The notes: generated from the sequence alone by a model not told the origin. A stretch of 64,000 bases of DNA from Burkholderiales bacterium (GCA_016219375.1 JACRNC010000016.1:1-64000); one strand, 5' to 3'; positions 40,489 to 51,080 are shown, numbered from the stretch's first letter. Program-made: numbers and translations.

Positions 40489-40533
40489 TTTTCTCAGGCG
40501 GGCCTGTAGCGGTCCGCACCCGGAGCATCCATC

Positions 40534-42453
40534 ATGGTTTCGATCCAACTTCCCGACGGCTCCAAACGCGAGTTCCCCGGCCCGGTCACGGTGGCCGAAG
40601 TCGCGGCCTCGATCGGCACCGGCTTGGCCAAGGCCGCGCTGGCCGGCCGCGTGGGGCAGGGCGACAGCGCCCGCCTGGTGGACACCAGCTTCCGCATCGA
40701 GCACGACACGCCGCTGGCCATCGTCACCGACAAGGACCCCGACGGCCTGGACGTCATCCGCCACTCCACGGCCCACCTGCTGGCCTATGCGGTGAAGGAG
40801 CTCTTCCCCGAGGCCCAGGTCACCATCGGCCCGACCATCGACAACGGCTTCTACTACGACTTCGCGTACAAGCGCCCCTTCACGCCTGAGGACCTGCAAG
40901 CCATCGAGAAGAAGATGGCCGAGCTGGCCAAGAAGGACGAGCGCGTCGAGCGCAAGGTGCTGCCGCGCGACGAGGCCGTGAGCTACTTCAAGAGCCTGGG
41001 CGAGCACTACAAGGCCGAGATCATCGCCAGCATCCCGGCCGGCGAGGACGTGTCGCTCTACAGCGAGGGCGGCTTCACCGACCTGTGCCGCGGCCCGCAC
41101 GTGCCGTCCACCGGCAAGCTCAAGCACTTCAAGCTGATGAAGGTGGCCGGCGCCTACTGGCGCGGTGACCACCGCAACGAGCAGCTGCAGCGCATCTACG
41201 GCACGGCCTGGGCCACCAAGGAAGAGCTGCAGCAGTACCTGCACATGCTGGAGGAGGCCGAGAAGCGCGACCACCGCAAGCTCGGCCGCGAGCTGGATCT
41301 CTTCCACATCGACGACCACGCGCCCGGCGTCGTGTTCTGGCATCCCAACGGTTGGACGCTGTGGCAGCAGGTCGAGCAGTACATGCGCGCCGTCTACCGC
41401 GACAACGGCTACCAGGAGGTCAAGGGTCCGCAGATCATCGACCGCTCGCTGTGGGAGAAGACCGGCCACTGGGACAAGTACCGGGACAACATGTTCACCA
41501 CCGAGTCGGAGAAGCGGGACTACGCGCTCAAGCCGATGAACTGCCCCGGCCACATCCTGATCTACAACCAGGGCATCAAGAGCTACCGCGACCTGCCGCT
41601 GCGCTACGGCGAGTTCGGCCAGTGCCACCGCAACGAGCCCTCGGGCGGCCTGCACGGCATCATGCGCGTGCGCGGCTTCACCCAGGATGATGGCCATATC
41701 TTCTGCACCGAGGATCAGATCCTGGACGAGTGCGTGGCCTTCACCGGACTGCTGCAGAAGGTGTATGCCGACTTCGGCTTCACCGACATCATCTACAAGG
41801 TCGCCACGCGACCCGAGGCGCGCATCGGCTCCGACGAGGTCTGGGACAAGGCCGAGCAGGCGTTGATGGAGAGCCTGAGGGCCACGGGCAGCGAGTTCAC
41901 CATCGCGCCCGGCGACGGCGCCTTCTACGGGCCCAAGATCGAGTACACGCTCAAGGACGCGCTGGGCCGCCACTGGCAGTGCGGCACCATCCAGGTCGAC
42001 TTCTCCATGCCGCAGCGACTGGGGGCGGAGTACGTCACCGAGTCCGGAGAGCGCCGCGCGCCGGTGATGCTCCACCGCGCCATCGTCGGCAGCCTGGAGC
42101 GCTTCATCGGCATCCTGATCGAGCAGCATGCCGGCGCGCTGCCGGTGTGGCTGGCGCCCAAGCAGGTGGTGGTGCTCAACATCACCGACGCCCAGGCGGA
42201 CTATGCCGCGGACGTGGCAAAAACACTGCAAAAACAAGGAGTTAGAGCGGCGGTGGATTTGCGCAATGAGAAGATCACCTATAAAATCCGCGAGCATTCC
42301 ATGCAAAAAGTCCCGTACCTGCTTGTCGTTGGCGACAAGGAAAAGGCCGCCGGGGCTGTTGCGGTGCGCGCCCGAGGCAATCAGGACCTCGGTGTGATGC
42401 CCCTCGATGCCTTTTCCCAGAGGTTGATCGAAGACATCGCCCGAAAGGTGTGA
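40534..42453 (+). CDS. thrS: Threonyl-tRNA synthetase
   Basis: TGS domain, [44 protein letters not shown]. Confidence 0.98.
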   Translation: MVSIQLPDGSKREFPGPVTVAEVAASIGTGLAKAALAGRVGQGDSARLVDTSFRIEHDTPLAIVTDKDPDGLDVIRHSTAHLLAYAVKELFPEAQVTIGPTIDNGFYYDFAYKRPFTPEDLQAIEKKMAELAKKDERVERKVLPRDEAVSYFKSLGEHYKAEIIASIPAGEDVSLYSEGGFTDLCRGPHVPSTGKLKHFKLMKVAGAYWRGDHRNEQLQRIYGTAWATKEELQQYLHMLEEAEKRDHRKLGRELDLFHIDDHAPGVVFWHPNGWTLWQQVEQYMRAVYRDNGYQEVKGPQIIDRSLWEKTGHWDKYRDNMFTTESEKRDYALKPMNCPGHILIYNQGIKSYRDLPLRYGEFGQCHRNEPSGGLHGIMRVRGFTQDDGHIFCTEDQILDECVAFTGLLQKVYADFGFTDIIYKVATRPEARIGSDEVWDKAEQALMESLRATGSEFTIAPGDGAFYGPKIEYTLKDALGRHWQCGTIQVDFSMPQRLGAEYVTESGERRAPVMLHRAIVGSLERFIGILIEQHAGALPVWLAPKQVVVLNITDAQADYAADVAKTLQKQGVRAAVDLRNEKITYKIREHSMQKVPYLLVVGDKEKAAGAVAVRARGNQDLGVMPLDAFSQRLIEDIARKV

Positions 42454-42566
42454 TGCGGCTGCGCCGTTGGGTGTGATGCGGCTTGGCCGTTGTCACCCTG
42501 GCGCCGGTCGCCGGGCGCGCGTTGTGTACATGTTCAGGGCCTGATGCCCATCTAAGGAAGCCCACC

Positions 42567-43115
42567 ATCGCTACGTTCATGGATCGCCGCACGCCCAACG
42601 CGGAGCGGAAGCATCGGCTGAATCGAGAGATCACCGCCCCCCAGGTGCGCCTCAACGGGCCCGAGAACGAGCCGCTCGGCATCGTCAGCATCCAGGAGGC
42701 GCTGCGTCTGTCGGCCGAGTACGACGTGGACCTGGTGGAGATCGCTGCCACGGCAGACCCGCCCGTCTGCCGCCTGATGGACTACGGCAAGTTCAAGTAC
42801 CAGGAGCAGAAGAAGGCCCACGACGCTCGCGCCAAGCAGAAGGTCATCGAGATCAAGGAAGTCAAGTTCCGCCCCGGTACCGATGAAGGCGACTACCAGA
42901 TCAAGCTGCGCAACCTGCGCCGCTTCCTGGAAGAGGGCGACAAGGGCAAGGTGACGCTGCGCTTCCGCGGTCGCGAGATCACCCACCAGGAACTCGGCCT
43001 GCGCCTGCTGGAGCGCGTGCGCGACGACCTGGTCGATGTGTCCACGGTCGAGAACATGCCCAAGCTGGAAGGCCGCCAGATGATCATGATCCTGGCGCCC
43101 AAGAAGAAGAAGTAA
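42567..43115 (+). CDS. infC: Translation initiation factor IF-3, likely ATC start
   Basis: [39 protein letters not shown] 6-7 nt before ATC at 42567. Confidence 0.93.
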   Translation: MATFMDRRTPNAERKHRLNREITAPQVRLNGPENEPLGIVSIQEALRLSAEYDVDLVEIAATADPPVCRLMDYGKFKYQEQKKAHDARAKQKVIEIKEVKFRPGTDEGDYQIKLRNLRRFLEEGDKGKVTLRFRGREITHQELGLRLLERVRDDLVDVSTVENMPKLEGRQMIMILAPKKKK

Positions 43116-43130
43116 GGTTTTGCAGTCAAC

Positions 43131-43199
43131 ACGGGCCGGTCTGGTCGCCGGCCCGTCGTTGTGGTGCGCAGGCCATCAAGCCCGCGGAGCGGTCCGCGG
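43131..43199 (+). promoter_or_regulatory. Two perfect hairpins between infC and rpmI
   Basis: acgggccgg-tctggtcg-ccggcccgt and ccgcgga-gcgg-tccgcgg. Confidence 0.7.
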
Positions 43200-43232
43200 C
43201 GCCTCGTGCAACCTCATCAGAAGGAGGCAGTC

Positions 43233-43436
43233 ATGCCCAAGATGAAGACCAAGAAGAGCGCGGCCAAGCGGTTCCGCGTCCGTCCGGGTGGCACCGTCAA
43301 GCGCGGTCAGGCGTTCAAGCGCCACATCCTGACCAAGAAGACCACGAAGAACAAGCGCCACCTGCGCGGCGCGGCCAACGTGCACGAGACCAACATGGGT
43401 CACATCGCTCAGATGCTGCCCTTTGCTGGCCTGTAA
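43233..43436 (+). CDS. rpmI: 50S ribosomal protein L35
   Basis: [46 protein letters not shown]. Confidence 0.97.
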   Translation: MPKMKTKKSAAKRFRVRPGGTVKRGQAFKRHILTKKTTKNKRHLRGAANVHETNMGHIAQMLPFAGL

Positions 43437-43461
43437 TCCCACCGACTGAAGGAGAAGCAAC

Positions 43462-43821
43462 ATGCCTCGCGTCAAACGTGGTGTTACCGCCCGTGCCCGT
43501 CATAAGAAGGTCCTGGCCCTGGCCAAGGGCTTCCGGGGCCGTCGCAAGAACGTCTTCCGCATCGCCAAGCAGGCGGTGATGAAGGCCGGGCAATATGCCT
43601 ACCGCGACCGCCGTGCCAAGAAGCGCGTCTTCCGCCGCCTGTGGATCGCCCGCATCAACGCGGCGAGCCGTCAGGAGGGCCTGAGCTACAGCAAGTTCAT
43701 CGCCGGCCTGAAGAAGGCAGCCATCGACCTGGACCGCAAGGTGCTGGCCGATCTGGCCGTCAACGACCCGGCGGCCTTCAGCGGCATCGTTGCCAAGGTG
43801 AAGGCCCAGATCGCGGCGTGA
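43462..43821 (+). CDS. rplT: 50S ribosomal protein L20
   Basis: [51 protein letters not shown]. Confidence 0.98.
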   Translation: MPRVKRGVTARARHKKVLALAKGFRGRRKNVFRIAKQAVMKAGQYAYRDRRAKKRVFRRLWIARINAASRQEGLSYSKFIAGLKKAAIDLDRKVLADLAVNDPAAFSGIVAKVKAQIAA

Positions 43822-43884
43822 TAGCAGCTTGATCGCTGTGTGATGCTGATTGCGGCCGGGCGTCCTGCCCGGTCTGCAGATTTC

Positions 43885-43919
43885 GAAAGGCCGTCACCCC
43901 TGGTGCGGCCTTTCTTTTT
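43885..43919 (+). terminator. Terminator-like hairpin directly before pheS
   Basis: gaaaggccg-tcacccctggtg-cggcctttc then TTTTT. Confidence 0.8.
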
Positions 43920-43934
43920 GATGCACCGAATTCC

Positions 43935-44975
43935 ATGAACGACCTCGACACCCTGGTCAGCGACGCCGAGCGCGAATTCGCCGCGGCGCCCACGCCCGCT
44001 GAACTGGAGAACGCCAAAGCCCGCTACCTGGGCAAGGCGGGGCGGGTGACCGAGCTGCTCAAGGGCCTGGCCGCCCTGACCCCCGAGGACAAGAAGACCC
44101 GGGGTGCTGCGATCAACCAGACCAAGCAGCGCGTCGAGGCCCTGCTGCAGGCCCGGCGTGAGGCGCTGGCCGAGGCGGAGCTGCAGGCTCAGCTCAAGGC
44201 CGAGGCGCTCGACGTGACGCTGCCCGGTCGCCGCCGCGGCGAGGGCGGCCTGCACCCGGTGTCGCTGTCCATCGAGCGCATCGAGGCCATCTTCGGCTCG
44301 ATGGGTTTTGCCGTGGCCGACGGCCCGGAGATCGAGACCGACTGGTTCAACTTCACGGCGCTCAACACGCCTGAGGACCATCCCGCTCGCTCGATGCACG
44401 ACACCTTCTACGTGGAAGGCGGCAACGTGCTGCGCACCCACACCAGCCCGATGCAGGTGCGCCATGCGGTGCAGCACGTGCGCGACCACGCCGACAAGAT
44501 CGCACGCGGCGAGCGCATGCCCGAGATCCGCGTCATCGCGCCCGGGCGAACCTACCGCGTGGACAGCGACGCCACGCACTCGCCGATGTTCCACCAGTGC
44601 GAAGGCCTGTGGATCGGCGAGAGCGTGAGCTTCGCCGACCTGAAGGCCGTGCTCGCCGACTTCTTCGCCACCTTCTTCGAGACGACCGACCTGCAGCTGC
44701 GTTTCCGGCCCTCGTTCTTCCCGTTCACTGAGCCCTCGGCCGAGGTGGACATCGCCTTCGCCAGCGGGCCGCTGAAGGGACGCTGGCTGGAAGTGGGCGG
44801 CTGCGGCCAGGTGCACCCGAACGTGGTGCGCAACTTCGGCCTGGATGCCGAGCACTACATCGGCTTTGCCTTCGGTCTGGGGCCGGACCGGCTGACCATG
44901 CTGCGCTATGGCGTGAACGACCTGCGCCTGTTCTTCGACGGTGACCTGCGCTTCCTGTCGCAGTTCCGCGTCTGA
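43935..44975 (+). CDS. pheS: Phenylalanyl-tRNA synthetase alpha subunit
   Basis: [46 protein letters not shown]. Confidence 0.98.
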   Translation: MNDLDTLVSDAEREFAAAPTPAELENAKARYLGKAGRVTELLKGLAALTPEDKKTRGAAINQTKQRVEALLQARREALAEAELQAQLKAEALDVTLPGRRRGEGGLHPVSLSIERIEAIFGSMGFAVADGPEIETDWFNFTALNTPEDHPARSMHDTFYVEGGNVLRTHTSPMQVRHAVQHVRDHADKIARGERMPEIRVIAPGRTYRVDSDATHSPMFHQCEGLWIGESVSFADLKAVLADFFATFFETTDLQLRFRPSFFPFTEPSAEVDIAFASGPLKGRWLEVGGCGQVHPNVVRNFGLDAEHYIGFAFGLGPDRLTMLRYGVNDLRLFFDGDLRFLSQFRV

Positions 44976-45008
44976 GTCGCCACGTCACTTCGCCAAGGAT
45001 CCTTCGAG

Positions 45009-47426
45009 ATGCAATTTCCTGAATCGTGGTTGCGTGAGTTCTGCAACCCGCCGCTGTCCACCCAGGAGCTGGCCGACCTGCTGACCATGGCCGGCCTGGA
45101 AGTCGAAGAGCTGCGCCCGGTGGCGCCGGCCTTCAGCCGGGTGGTGGTGGGCGAGGTGCGCGAGGTGACGCGCCACCCGGACGCGGATCGCCTCAATGTC
45201 TGCCGGGTCGATGCCGGCACGGGTGAGCTGCTGCAGATCGTCTGCGGTGCGCCCAACGTGCGCCCGGGCATCAAGGTGCCGTGTGCGCTGGTGGGCGCTG
45301 AGCTGCCGCCGGGGGCGGATGGCAAGCCGTATCGAATCAAGCTGGGCAAGCTGCGCGGCGTGGAGAGCCAGGGCATGCTGTGCTCGGCCCGCGAGCTGGG
45401 CCTGTCGGATGAAGCCTCCGGCCTGCACATCCTGGCGGGCGACGCGCCGGTGGGGGCCAGCATCCGCGACTGGCTCAAGCTGGACGACACGCTGTTCACG
45501 CTCAAGCTCACGCCCAACCTGGCGCATTGCCTGAGCGTGGCCGGCATTGCGCGCGAGGTTTCGGCGCTGACCGGTGCGCCGCTCACGCTGCCGGCAACCC
45601 AGCCGGTCGCCCCGGCCAGCGATGCGCGGCTGGCGGTGGAGGTGCAGGCCACCGACCTGTGCGGCCGCTTCTCTGGCCGTGTGATCCGTAACGTCAACCC
45701 CAAGGCGCCCACGCCGGCGTGGATGGTCGAGCGCCTGGCGCGCTGCGGGCAACGTTCGGTCTCGGCGCTGGTGGACATCTCCAACTACGTGATGTTCGAG
45801 CTGGGCCAGCCGTCGCACATCTTCGACCTGGACCGCATCGAAGGCGGCCTGCAGGTGCGCTGGGGCCGCCAAGGCGAACAGCTGGAGCTGCTCAACGGCC
45901 AGACCGTGACCGTGGATGGCCAGGTGGGCGTGATCGCCGATGCGCAGGGCGTGGAGTCGCTGGCTGGCGTGATGGGCGGCCAGCGCGTGGCGGTGTCGGA
46001 CGACACCACCAACGTCTATGCCGAAGTCGCCTTCTGGTGGCCCAAGGCGATTGCGGGCCGTGCGCGCCGCTACAACTTCTCCACCGACGCGGCGCACCGC
46101 TTCGAGCGCGGTGTGGACCCGGCCGCCACCGTCGAGCGCCTGGAGCGCATCACACAGCTGGTGCTGGAGATCTGCGGCGGCCAGGCCGGCCCGGTGGATG
46201 ACCAGCGCCTGAACCTGCCCCAGCCCAAGCCGGTGACGCTGCGCCTGGCGCGTGCTGAGCGCGTGATCGGCATGCCGGTGACGCAGGCACAGTGCGAGGA
46301 GGTCTTCACCCGCCTGGGCCTGGCCCATGAGCCGGTGGACGGCGGCCTGCGCGTGACGCCGCCCAGCTGGCGCTTCGACATCCAGATCGAGGAAGACCTG
46401 ATCGAAGAAGTCGTGCGCGTGATCGGCTACGACAAGCTGCCCCAGCGCCCGCCAGTGGCGCCGGTGACCGCGCAGGTGCGGCCGGAGCGGCAACGGGGCC
46501 TGTATGCCGTGCGGCGCGGCATTGCCGCGCGCGGCTGGCAGGAGACGATCAACTTCAGCTTCGTCGAGGAACGCTGGGAGCGCGAGCTGGCCGGCAACGA
46601 GCAGCCGGTGAAGCTGCTCAACCCGATTGCCAGCCAGCTGAGCGTGATGCGCTCCAGCCTGTTGGGCGGGCTGGTGCAGGTGCTGCGCCAGAACCTCGCC
46701 CGCCGGGCGTCGCGCGTGCGCGTGTTCGAGGTGGGCCGCGTCTTCCTGCGTGATGCGTCGGTGGCAGACGGGCCGCAGACGGTGGCCGGCTTTGCCCAGC
46801 CGCTGCGCATCGCCGGCCTGGCGTTTGGTGCGGCCGATGATCTGCAGTGGGGCACGGCCGAGCGGGCGGTGGACTTCTTCGACGTCAAGGGCGACATCGA
46901 AGCCTGGCTCGCGCCGCGTGCCGTGCGTTTCGTGCCGGCGGAGCACCCGGCGCTTCACCCCGGCCGCTGTGCCCGCGTCGAGCTCGGCGGCCGTGTCGTC
47001 GGCTATGTGGGCGAGTTGCACCCGCGCTGGCGTCAGGCCTATGAGCTGCCCTCGGCCCCGGTGCTGTTCGAGCTGGACGCCGCGGCCTTCATTGAGCGCG
47101 CGGTGCCGCGCTTTGGCGGCATGCCGCGGCAGCAGGCAGTGCTGCGCGACCTGGCCGTGATCGTCAGCGAGCAGGTGACGCACGACGCGCTGATGCAGGC
47201 CATTGCGGCCGCAGATACCGGCGGGCTGGTGCGCCAGGCACGGCTGTTCGATGTCTACAAGCCCAAGGCGCCCACGGCCGAGATCGGCGAAGGCCAGCGC
47301 AGCCTGGCTGTGCGGCTGGAGCTGCTGGACGACGAGCAGACGCTGACCGACGAGCGCATCGAGGCGGCCGTGCAGGCGGTGCTGACGCGGCTGGAGCGTG
47401 AATTCGGCGCACGCGTGCGAGGCTGA
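45009..47426 (+). CDS. pheT: Phenylalanyl-tRNA synthetase beta subunit
   Basis: [48 protein letters not shown]. Confidence 0.98.
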   Translation: MQFPESWLREFCNPPLSTQELADLLTMAGLEVEELRPVAPAFSRVVVGEVREVTRHPDADRLNVCRVDAGTGELLQIVCGAPNVRPGIKVPCALVGAELPPGADGKPYRIKLGKLRGVESQGMLCSARELGLSDEASGLHILAGDAPVGASIRDWLKLDDTLFTLKLTPNLAHCLSVAGIAREVSALTGAPLTLPATQPVAPASDARLAVEVQATDLCGRFSGRVIRNVNPKAPTPAWMVERLARCGQRSVSALVDISNYVMFELGQPSHIFDLDRIEGGLQVRWGRQGEQLELLNGQTVTVDGQVGVIADAQGVESLAGVMGGQRVAVSDDTTNVYAEVAFWWPKAIAGRARRYNFSTDAAHRFERGVDPAATVERLERITQLVLEICGGQAGPVDDQRLNLPQPKPVTLRLARAERVIGMPVTQAQCEEVFTRLGLAHEPVDGGLRVTPPSWRFDIQIEEDLIEEVVRVIGYDKLPQRPPVAPVTAQVRPERQRGLYAVRRGIAARGWQETINFSFVEERWERELAGNEQPVKLLNPIASQLSVMRSSLLGGLVQVLRQNLARRASRVRVFEVGRVFLRDASVADGPQTVAGFAQPLRIAGLAFGAADDLQWGTAERAVDFFDVKGDIEAWLAPRAVRFVPAEHPALHPGRCARVELGGRVVGYVGELHPRWRQAYELPSAPVLFELDAAAFIERAVPRFGGMPRQQAVLRDLAVIVSEQVTHDALMQAIAAADTGGLVRQARLFDVYKPKAPTAEIGEGQRSLAVRLELLDDEQTLTDERIEAAVQAVLTRLEREFGARVRG

Positions 47427-47515
47427 ACCCTGGCCTGGATGGCCGCGGCCGGCGTGCCGCGGCGCGACACTGACAGATGCGCGGCGGGCAGCCCGCCGCA
47501 GGAGGAGGGGCGCTG

Positions 47516-47941
47516 ATGGATGCGACGATGGACCCCACGATGGACCAGGGGGCCGGCGAGGTCCGCGATGGGGGCGGGCAGGGCGGCAGTGATCAGCCGC
47601 CCGGCATGCTGCTGCCGGTGCTGGTGGACACGCCCACGCTGACCAAGGCCGAGCTGGCCGAACTGCTCTTCGAGCGGCTGGGCCTGAACAAGCGTGAATC
47701 GAAGGACATGGTCGAGGCGTTCTTCGACCTCATCCATGACTCGCTGGTCGACGGCGTGGACGTGAAGCTCTCGGGCTTCGGCAACTTCCAGATCCGCCAC
47801 AAGGCGCCGCGCCCGGGGCGCAACCCGCGCACCGGCGAGGCCATCCCGATCAAGGCCCGTCAGGTCGTCACCTTCCATGCCAGCCACAAGCTCAAAGGCC
47901 TGGTGCAGGGCGACATCCAGTCCTCGGAAGACTTCGAGTAA
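47516..47941 (+). CDS. ihfA: Integration host factor alpha subunit
   Basis: [55 protein letters not shown]. Confidence 0.96.
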   Translation: MDATMDPTMDQGAGEVRDGGGQGGSDQPPGMLLPVLVDTPTLTKAELAELLFERLGLNKRESKDMVEAFFDLIHDSLVDGVDVKLSGFGNFQIRHKAPRPGRNPRTGEAIPIKARQVVTFHASHKLKGLVQGDIQSSEDFE

Positions 47942-47979
47942 AGTCTTCGGCCCTCTGCCGTCCCCCGTCCTGAACCAAC

Positions 47980-48483
47980 ATGGACAACGCGCTGCCTGCC
48001 ATCCCGGCCAAACGCTACTTCACCATCGGTGAGGTCAGCGAGCTGTGCGGCGTCAAGCCGTATGTGCTGCGTTACTGGGAGCAGGAGTTCGCGCAGCTCA
48101 AGCCGATGAAGCGGCGCGGCAACCGGCGCTACTACCAGCATCACGAGGTGCTGCTCATCCGGCGCATCCGCGAGCTGCTCTACGACCAGGGCTTCACCAT
48201 CAGCGGGGCGCGCAACCGTCTGGCCGAGGGCGGCCTGGCCGAGCCGCCCCGCCAGGCTGCGCCTGCATCGGCATCGGTTTCGATATCCGCACGCGAGCTG
48301 CAGGCGTCTGCGGCAGCGCGTGAGATGGGTGCGCCGATCAACGGCTTGCAGGCCGACGCCGCACAGGCCGTGACCATCGAGCCGGCCGCATCGCTGATGC
48401 CGGCGCCCGAGCCCTTCAGCGGCGCGCTCACGCCCGAAGCCCTGCGTGCCGAGCTGATGCTGATCCGCGAGCTGCTGCACTGA
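47980..48483 (+). CDS. MerR-family transcriptional regulator
   Basis: YFTIGEVSELCGVKPYVLRYWEQEFAQLKPMKRRGNRRYYQHHEV; follows ihfA. Confidence 0.94.
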   Translation: MDNALPAIPAKRYFTIGEVSELCGVKPYVLRYWEQEFAQLKPMKRRGNRRYYQHHEVLLIRRIRELLYDQGFTISGARNRLAEGGLAEPPRQAAPASASVSISARELQASAAAREMGAPINGLQADAAQAVTIEPAASLMPAPEPFSGALTPEALRAELMLIRELLH

Positions 48484-48538
48484 TCACTGCTGCAGCTTGG
48501 AGAGTGCCTGAATCCACGTTATACTTTTGGGCTTACGT

Positions 48539-48615
48539 CGGGGTGTAGCGCAGCCTGGTAGCGCACTTGCATGGGGTGCAAGGGGTCGCGAGTTCGAATC
48601 CCGCCACCCCGACCA
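48539..48615 (+). tRNA. tRNA-Pro (GGG)
   Basis: CGGGGTG/CACCCCG acceptor stem, CTTGC-ATGGGGT-GCAAG anticodon arm, GTTCGAATC T-loop, encoded CCA. Confidence 0.96.
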
Positions 48616-48793
48616 TTTGTTCGAGACGAGGGTCAGCAGCGAAAGTTGCTGGCCCTTTAGTCTTTTGGGCCGTCCTTTCATCGCTTCATCCGTCCAGCTG
48701 GGGCGGTCGGCTCGGGCCAGTGGTGGGTTCCGTGCCGAAGGCGCGCGCAGACGCAGGCGAGCTCCGGGCTCTTTGCCCGGGCTGCCGTCCGGC

Positions 48794-49687
48794 TCAGGCT
48801 GCGGCGTGAACCGGCAGGGCGTTGAGCGGGATGCGCAGATAGGCCACGCCGTTGTCGTCGGGCGGTGGCAACTGACCGGCGCGCACGTTGACCTGCAGGG
48901 ACGGCAGGATCAGCGTGGGCGCCTCCAGCGTGGCGTCGCGGGCCTGGCGCATGGCGACGAAGGCGTCCTCGTCGATGCCGTCGCGCACGTGGATGTTGTG
49001 GGCGCGCTGCTCGGCCACCGTGGTCTGCCAGCGCGGCTCGCGGCCGGCCGGCGGGTAGTCGTGGCAGACGAAGAGGCGCGTGGCCGGGGGCAGGGCCAGC
49101 AGGCGCTGGATGGAGCGCCAGAGCTGGCGCGCATCGCCGCCGGGGAAGTCGGCGCGGGCGGTGCCCACGTCGGGCATGAAGAGCGTGTCGCCGACGAAGA
49201 CGGCATCACCGATCTGATAGGCCATGTCTGCCGGGGTGTGGCCCGGCACGTGCAGCGCGGTCAGGGTGAGGCCGCCGATGGGCAGCGTGTCGCCGTCGGC
49301 AAGCAGATGATCGAACTGGCTGCCGTCCGGCAGGAAGCTGCGCTCCAGGTTGAACAGCGCCTTGAACGTGCGCTGCACGGTGCGGATGTGCTGGCCGATG
49401 GCGATGCGGCCACCCGCGTGCTGGCGGATGTAGTGGGCGCCCGACAGATGGTCGGCATGGGCGTGCGTCTCCAGGATCCACTGCAGGCTCAGGCCGTGCT
49501 CGCGCAGGTGGGCCAGGATGCGGTCGGCGGAGGTGGTCGCTGTGTGGCCGGACTTGAAGTCGTAGTCCAGCACCGGGTCGATGACGGCGGCCGTGCGCGT
49601 GGCCGGGTCGGCCACGACGTAGGAGACCGTCCAGGTCTGCGGGTCGAAGAAGGCCTGGATGTCGGGGCGGGCGGAGGAAAGAGTCAT
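48794..49687 (-). CDS. MBL-fold hydrolase, persulfide dioxygenase/Blh-like
   Basis: ETHAHADHLSGAHYIR; GHTPADMAYQIGDAVFVGDTLFMPDVGTARADFPGG. Confidence 0.92.
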   Translation of the reverse strand: MTLSSARPDIQAFFDPQTWTVSYVVADPATRTAAVIDPVLDYDFKSGHTATTSADRILAHLREHGLSLQWILETHAHADHLSGAHYIRQHAGGRIAIGQHIRTVQRTFKALFNLERSFLPDGSQFDHLLADGDTLPIGGLTLTALHVPGHTPADMAYQIGDAVFVGDTLFMPDVGTARADFPGGDARQLWRSIQRLLALPPATRLFVCHDYPPAGREPRWQTTVAEQRAHNIHVRDGIDEDAFVAMRQARDATLEAPTLILPSLQVNVRAGQLPPPDDNGVAYLRIPLNALPVHAAA

Positions 49688-49723
49688 GGTGCACCTGTGA
49701 TGATCTGTTGATAAACATAATAT

Positions 49724-49739
49724 ACAAAGACATAATGTC
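49724..49739. promoter_or_regulatory. Candidate ArsR/BigR operator region containing palindrome GACATAATGTC (49729-49739)
   Basis: AT-rich divergent intergenic region between the MBL gene and the ArsR gene. Confidence 0.45.
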
Positions 49740-49763
49740 GTCAAGACAAGTGTTGAGCGCTCC

Positions 49764-50132
49764 ATGAACGACCGGACCGATTCCACCGATGCGGCAGACG
49801 CCGCGGCTGCAGGCAATGCCACGGCCATCGACCCCGCCGCGCTGCGCGCCGCAGCCGGGCAGGCCGTGGGCGCGTTGAAGCTGCTGGCCAACGAGGAGCG
49901 GCTGCTGCTGCTGTGCCAGCTGTCCCAGGGCGAGCACTGCGTCGGCGAGCTGGAGGAGCGGCTGGGCATCCGGCAGCCGACGCTGTCCCAGCAACTGGCC
50001 GTGCTGCGCAATGACGGCGTGGTGGGCACGCGGCGCGAGGGCAAGCGCATCTACTACCGCGTGGCCGATCCGGCGCTGCTGGAGATCCTGGCGGTGCTGC
50101 ACCGGCTGTACGGCTGCGGCGAGCAGGGGTGA
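49764..50132 (+). CDS. ArsR-family transcriptional regulator, BigR-like
   Basis: LLANEERLLLLCQLSQGEHCVGELEERLGIRQPTLSQQLAVLRNDGVVGTRREGKRIYYRVAD. Confidence 0.9.
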   Translation: MNDRTDSTDAADAAAAGNATAIDPAALRAAAGQAVGALKLLANEERLLLLCQLSQGEHCVGELEERLGIRQPTLSQQLAVLRNDGVVGTRREGKRIYYRVADPALLEILAVLHRLYGCGEQG

Positions 50133-50181
50133 AGGTGGCGGGCGTGTGCGCCGAACTGGCAAACCTGAAAGGAGCAGGGCG

Positions 50182-50616
50182 ATGACCATCGACTGGACGG
50201 CTTTCACCCCGTGGCCGGCGCTGGCCGGCGGGGTGCTGATCGGGCTGGCGGCCGGGATGCTGGTGCTGCTGGCCGGCCGCATCGCCGGCATCAGCGGCGT
50301 GCTGGGCGGGCTGCTGCGGCCGGCCGCCGGCGACGTGGGCTGGCGCGTGGCCTTCATCGGCGGGCTGGTGGCGTCGCCGCTGGTGTGGCGGCTGTGGGGG
50401 CCATTGCCGCTGCCGCACATCGCCGCGTCGGACGCGATGCTGGTGGCCGCCGGGCTGTTGGTGGGGCTGGGCACGCGCTGGGGTGCGGGCTGCACCAGCG
50501 GGCATGGGGTTTGCGGCCTGTCGCGGCTGTCGCCGCGGTCACTGGTGGCCACCGCCTGCTTCATGGCGGCGGGCTTTGTCACCGTCTATGTGTTGCGCCA
50601 CCTGCTGGGCGGCTGA
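50182..50616 (+). CDS. YeeE/YedE-family (DUF395) sulfur transport membrane protein
   Basis: GLGTRWGAGCTSGHGVCGLSRLSPRSLVAT. Confidence 0.92.
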   Translation: MTIDWTAFTPWPALAGGVLIGLAAGMLVLLAGRIAGISGVLGGLLRPAAGDVGWRVAFIGGLVASPLVWRLWGPLPLPHIAASDAMLVAAGLLVGLGTRWGAGCTSGHGVCGLSRLSPRSLVATACFMAAGFVTVYVLRHLLGG

Positions 50617-50630
50617 GGGGGGATCAAGGC

Positions 50631-51068
50631 ATGGGGCAGATCATGGTGCAGGGTGCGTCGCTGCTGGCCGGGCTGGTGTTCGGCCTGGGGCTGATGGTGT
50701 CGGGCATGGCCGATCCGGCCAAGGTGCTGGGCTTTCTGGATCTGGCGGGCGCCTGGGATCCGTCGCTGATGCTGGTGATGGCCGGCGCGGTGTCGGTCGG
50801 GCTGGTGGCTTTTGCGCTGGCGCGGCGGCGCACGGTGTCTTGGCTGGGCGCGGCCATGCAGCTGCCCACCACGCGGGCCATCGACCGCCGGCTGGTGGGC
50901 GGCAGCCTGCTTTTCGGCGTGGGCTGGGGGCTGGCGGGCTTTTGCCCCGGGCCGGCCCTGGTGGCGCTGGGCATGGGGCAGCGGCAGGCGCTCGTCTTTG
51001 TGGCGGCGATGCTGGGCGGCATGGTGGTGTTCGAGCTGCTGGAGCGTCGCCGGGCAGGCCGGCGGTGA
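50631..51068 (+). CDS. YeeE/YedE-family (DUF6691-like) sulfur transport membrane protein
   Basis: GLVFGLGLMVSGMADPAKVLGFLDLAGAWDPSLMLVMAGAV; GWGLAGFCPGPALVAL. Confidence 0.92.
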   Translation: MGQIMVQGASLLAGLVFGLGLMVSGMADPAKVLGFLDLAGAWDPSLMLVMAGAVSVGLVAFALARRRTVSWLGAAMQLPTTRAIDRRLVGGSLLFGVGWGLAGFCPGPALVALGMGQRQALVFVAAMLGGMVVFELLERRRAGRR

Positions 51069-51080
51069 GGCGGGGGCGAT

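Noticed and set aside
40171-42306. 711-aa minus-strand ORF opposite thrS
   Set aside because: Antisense of the clearly coding thrS; no family signature.
48527-49711. 394-aa plus-strand ORF opposite the MBL hydrolase
   Set aside because: Overlaps the tRNA-Pro and runs antisense to a well-supported enzyme.
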